In this document: piece after piece, positions 59,461-64,000 of the stretch | How positions within the stretch are numbered: position 1 is the first letter of the stretch | How the letters are laid out: the number at the start of each line of letters is the position of its first letter | Assembly (NCBI GenBank): GCA_963556495.2 | Contig: OY747711.1 | Location: 31,262,914 to 31,326,913 of the forward strand | Direction: 5' to 3' | Source: Valencia hispanica | Taxonomy: Eukaryota; Chordata; Actinopteri; Cyprinodontiformes; Valenciidae | DNA: 64,000 nucleotides | Position numbers and translations under genes: made by a program | The notes under the pieces: model-generated | What the model saw: the letters and a program-made list of their open reading frames with translations, nothing else | Database searches by the model: none | What the model was told of the DNA's origin: nothing

Positions 59461-60577
59461 TAAGGGTATTGATAAGAGGCAAAGTCAAGGCTCTTCTTAA
59501 TTCAGTAAAAGCTCAATTTTGCCTGTTTTTCTACTGAGACATTCCATAACACTGGGATCACAGTATAGAACCTCCCCACTTCTATTTCGACCTAATGCAT
59601 TTATTTTAATAGTTTAGAAAAAAAGAGTTCAAGAGTTCAGGGAAAGCCTCCTCACAATGCTGAACCAAGCGAGCCAGTTGAGTCAGTGAGTATAACACAT
59701 TGAAAAAGTATTTCCTTTCTCATTAAATTGGCTAATCATTATAACAATAATCATAGGCCAAAAAATTATAACCGTTAATTAACCAAAAACAACAATCTTT
59801 CATTGTGCATTCTGAGGTCCAGGAAGGATTATACATTAATTAAGAAACCCTTTTTCGTTTTGGAGTTTGGTTTTATAATGACTTGCTGAAAAAAAAAAAA
59901 AAAAAAAAAGAAGAAAGGCGAGCAGTACTATCTTAAAAGAGTATAAATAGTTTTATTTGAGGTGCCTACAACTTGATTTTAAAACTACACGTTTTGTTGC
60001 TTAAAACCAGACTTCAGCTTTTGATGTCTTTTGGAGTCCTTTTCGGAAACGTTTGGAGACCTCAGAATTTATTACCTGGTGGTCAAGATGTGTCTGCTCA
60101 TCAGTAAACATGCTCATGGTAATTATTATCATCATGCAGTTTGCCAGTGATAATAGCTAAGTCCACTGTCACATCAGATTGGAATCCCACTGCTTGGCTA
60201 CCATGTTTCTTTTTTGAAACTGCTTATCTTCACAGCAGGCTTTGATTATTTTTCAATTGTGGGAACAAATCAAGTCACTTAACTCAGCAAGGTTGTCTTA
60301 ACCTGAACTATGATCTCATCCCAAACCTGGCCGAGTACAATGCTATGCAAATGGATTTGCCTCATTACAGTTTTCATTTATTTTTTTGCTACACTAATAT
60401 GTTCAGATCATCAGATTTTTTATATCAGACAAAAATAATGTAAGTAAAATAATCTGTTTTAAAATGGGTTCTTGATTCATAAAGGGAAAATGGTTATTCA
60501 AACCAACATAGACCAAAATGAAAATGTTATTGGTCCGCAAAAAAATCACGCATCTGTCCTTAATCACATTTCTTGAA
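59461..60577. other. Intronic, no supported feature
   Basis: AT-rich; an A run at 59889-59909 is the only notable structure. Confidence 0.4.
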
Positions 60578-60830
60578 TTTAACTAGCCATGCCCAGGCCT
60601 TATTTGTGCCTGATCTGTAAAATAGATAAATCCCTTAACTATAACCTGCCTGATGACACAAATTAGGCAACACGATCTTTATAAGCAACACATCATGACA
60701 TAAAGAAATCCAAGAACAAGTGGGATTTCAGAGTCACTGACACCCGTGGGACTCCAACAAATCTTTGGGGGTCAGTATTCACAAAACAAGAAAACATAGA
60801 ACACTGATAAAAGCTCTCCAAATCAACCTG
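60578..60830 (+). mobile_element. Tc1-like fragment 1 (5' leader and start of gene)
   Basis: Words in order: actagccatgcccaggcc, aagcaacacatcatgac, aaagaaatccaagaac, gggactccaacaaatc, caagaaaacatagaacac. This follows the leader and N-terminal coding part of a different Tc1 subfamily from the other intronic copies. Confidence 0.65.
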
Positions 60831-60839
60831 GACCTATGT

Positions 60840-61068
60840 GAAAAGCAATTACCCCCTTCTTAAATCAGAAGTTAACAGTAACTGACCACATTTTTGAAAA
60901 TCTGGGTTCATTAGCTACACACAGGCGGAATTACTGTCACATGCCTCAGTTAAGGTCAGTGTTAATGATTTAACAATAAGAAAGAAACAGTGCAAAAATC
61001 CCATGCACAGGTGTGTTCTAATGTAAAATCACTGCTGACCAAAAGAACACAACGGCTTATCTCATATT
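60840..61068 (+). mobile_element. Tc1-like fragment 2 (deletion derivative)
   Basis: Starts again with leader sequence (gaaaagcaattacccccttc, ttaaatcagaagttaacag, tcattagctacacacagg), then jumps to the middle of the gene (cacatgcctcagttaaggtcag, gatttaacaataagaaag, aaaatcactgctgacc, ttatctcat). So a second, deleted copy lies directly behind fragment 1. Confidence 0.65.
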
Positions 61069-64000
61069 CATCATTAAACATTATGAAATAATAATTCAGA
61101 AAAAGACCATCTAGGGCTGCTTTGCTGCTTTAGGACTTTGACCTTAATTTGGCATAATTGATGAAATTATGAATTTTGATTTTTATCTCTAGCAGAATTT
61201 CCTGAAGGACAGGGTCTGACCATCAGTTTGTAACTTTATGCTTGAGAGTACTTGGGCTATATCAATGTAGATTCTGATCAGCAGATCAGTGAGACAAAGC
61301 ACACCAGCAAGATCATTTTTAAATTGCTCAAAAAGAAGAAAGAAAAGTTATTGCAAAAGTTGTTGGCAGTTGTTGCCGCCAAGGTTGGCATAACTGATGT
61401 GTTATATTTACTCAGGTTGTCTTTGTCTGATAAGTGCAGATGTAAGATGTTTAGGAAATCAGTAAGGGAGGAAATAGTATTTTATGGCACTCTAGCTTCA
61501 GTACCAAAATCCGTCAAAGAAATGTTGAAATCTGTTTAACCAGAGTAAATCAGCTGTCTGTAACAAACCTGCTGCCAAAGACACAACGTATTTACTTTAA
61601 TTTTTGGGGTTAGTATGATTTTTGTTGGTGTTGACACATGCTTGACAAAAAAAACAAGGGAGAGGGAATTGTGTGCGACCTTCAGCTTTATTAGCAGCAA
61701 ACAAGCACTTATTGGCAGGTAGGCAGCTTTGCTCTAAAACACCCAGTTTCATCTGATGGGCTTATGTGCCTCTGTTCAACTCCTGCAGTAAGCAATTACT
61801 TCCCCCCTTCTTTTACCTTGGACTTTCTGTAACTCCCAGGCTCACCCCACCACTAGCCCCACCATCCCCATCAAACTCCGTCGAAAATAATTTGCACTGA
61901 AAATTCTTGGTTAGTTTTACAAAATTAAATACCTTCTTGAGTTAGGAAAAAATTGAAAAGTGTCTCATTTTCATGCATGACTTCAAATAAATAAATATCC
62001 TCACCACTGGACATGTTGTGGCGGAAACACGTGGCTTCTTTAGGGACTGTAGATGTGCAATTGTGGTTTCCAGCAGCATAAAATCCTTATAAAGGTTTCA
62101 AGTGACTAAACTGGCATTTATGTAAGAATCAGACTGATCTTATGAGTACTCATACTTAAACCTCTTAGTTAAAAGACTCTTCATATGGATTCTGTAAAAA
62201 CTAATTCATCTAACTTGTTTTGTGAGTATTTTTCATGCATAAATGCATCAGAAAATGAAATTGAAATTATTTCCTACAGTGGACCTGAAGCTGTAGAAAT
62301 ATGTGCTGCAGTAATTGTTAATGGCTTTAGTCTACTTTTTATGTCCTTGTGGACATTATGATGATTTCATTATGATGATTTCTCTTCGTCAGTAATAATT
62401 ATTATTCATGCTTGGAATTAAGTGACAAATAAACACATTTTTCACATTTTTGTTATAAAACAATATCCTGTCCAGATCTTTAAGTTGAGATCAAATTAAT
62501 CCTTCCCTCATTTAACATTTCTCGATAGCCTGCTCCTATAATCACTGTTAGGTTAGACGCAGGTCTGTAGCAACTGTTGGAACTCAGCCATCTGTTTTAA
62601 AAAAAAATCATTGTCAGCAGCTACTAAGAAAAGTAAAAAAAAGTAGAGTGTGCGATTATTATGTGTTCCTTTTTTATTTTAAGTTTTATTTTATGGCACA
62701 TGGGATGTTACATTCACCCTTACGGTAGAAATAATTCAGTAAAATCCCAGTTTTTACTCCTCAAAAGACATGCATGTGTGCTCTTTTTCATGAATCATTT
62801 GTGCTCAGGGACCATAATGCATCCCATCAACATATCCTCTCAGCACTTCCTCAGCACTTCCAATTTAGCTGTGCCTCACAAAGTGCATTTTAAGCAGCAA
62901 ATACAGAGTTGCCATCAGTTTCATATTCAAGCACACTGACGTTGCTTTCCTCTCCCTCTTTCTCTGTACCACACACATGCACACATTCTTTATCCATCAC
63001 ATTTAATCAAAGAGACAAAGCGGGTGCAAAATCATATTTGACAGTTTTGCATGTGATTAATTAGTTTAATAGCTGTTGCAGCGAGGTAGACACAGTATAT
63101 TTGTGATTAGTTTATGAAAACAAATGTATACATTTTCTGATTGGGAAAAAAATCATAAAATTTAAATTCCAATTGGTCGACAGTTTTATTAATCATCAGG
63201 GAGATTTAGTCTACACACACTCCGCTACTTCATGCTGAAGTATTTTTTGCCTAAAGGTCACAGCTGATTGTGTCTTGTGTCCAGATATCAGGCAACCTAA
63301 GTGAACCTGGTTTAGCAAGATTATGTCCCGAGAATCAAGGCCCCTTGAAGCAGCATATTGCCTGAAGCAACACAGCAGCTACTATCATGTTTAAAGATGA
63401 CTGGAACTGTTCAGGTGGCAGTCAGCTTAAATAATGGCACAACTTGGCAGTTTACTGTGACAGGAATATATTAGTTGCAGGGAGGAAAATGGCTTTTCCT
63501 ATCTGGCGAGTAACAAAAGACCCAACCTAAAGTGCCACACGCACAGTGTAATCAATGGAGATGATGGAAAACTTCCAAACAGAAAATGGCACATTTAGAA
63601 AATAGAATACTCGCTCATTGGGTATCCTGGAACAAATCCTTTAAAATAACTGGATGCCTGTGCCATAAAACAACAGAGTTATTGTCTGATGGGCTGAGTC
63701 AATAAGTAAATTAATTTTGATTACAATTTTGGCAGAACTCATGACAGAATAAACAAAATCTTTGCAGAGGTCAGATTTGACAAACCTGCATATCATTTAC
63801 ATGATTTAGTGAATGAGCTGGAACCTGATGGAAGTATAATCAAAAAAATTTATTATACAAGCAACAAAACAGAATCTAATAATATTTTAGCCTTACTACG
63901 TTTGGCCTTTAACTCATCCCCTGAGCTGCAGCAAGTAGCATTTAATTGCTAATTTCATGCCAGAAGTTTTAGCTTTGCACGATATGTACATGATCAAAGT
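61069..64000. other. Intronic, no supported gene
   Basis: The Lys-rich open frame at 61252-61539 (starts with TTG) matches no family that I know and lies in the intron, so I do not call it. I see no second SorCS exon up to the end of the window. Confidence 0.4.

Noticed and set aside
61252..61539. Lys-rich 95-codon open frame
   Set aside because: Starts with TTG, lies in SorCS intron 1 and has no recognisable family.

Overview
This is vertebrate nuclear DNA, and almost certainly from a teleost fish. The window holds Rex3-type RTE retrotransposons ending in GGAT-repeat tails, several Tc1-like transposons, fish-type tRNA-derived SINEs, L2 3' ends, and many short hAT, Harbinger and TTAA-target transposons. 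There are no operons, prokaryotic genes, tRNA or rRNA genes, or CRISPR arrays. Most open frames are short and random; those that resemble proteins are broken transposon genes, with one exception.

The one host coding region I can defend is at 52416-53057 on the + strand. It encodes a signal peptide, a long polar propeptide-like stretch with a furin-type site, and finally the start of a VPS10 domain that closely resembles vertebrate SorCS1/SorCS3 sorting receptors. It stops at a GTGAGT splice donor. The remaining 10.9 kb is then the start of intron 1, and the sequence upstream is 5' UTR, promoter and intergenic DNA.

Layout. 1-10 kb: mariner-type ends around a TA repeat, a foldback element, a hAT with perfect target duplications, a SINE, an L2 LINE remnant, and a nested cluster at 8.0-10.0 kb (hAT, LTR-like sequence, and a TTAA element carrying a GC-rich palindrome). 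10-17 kb: sparse sequence, a Tc1 fragment and a full-span but dead Tc1 element. 17-31 kb: a SINE, a deleted Rex3 copy, Tc1 relics (one duplicated at 27.4 kb), a minisatellite, a dead LINE, a solo LTR and a TTAA element. 30-40 kb: a TTAA element, a Tc1 relic split by a Harbinger-like element, a Harbinger inserted in the TTAA site of another element, a terminal-inverted-repeat element and members of a small MITE family. 42.7-46.3 kb: a near full-length Rex3 that seems to sit inside a hAT with 8-bp target duplications. 46.9-52.2 kb: mostly unique sequence before the SorCS exon. 53-64 kb: intron 1, with three Tc1 insertions, one of them holding a nested hAT, and a LINE fragment.

I found no new multi-gene biological system. 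The most useful observations concern nested insertions, composite elements, hairpins, and the 5' end of the SorCS gene. Family names rest on recognising terminal repeats, target duplications and protein motifs by eye; no database search was run.
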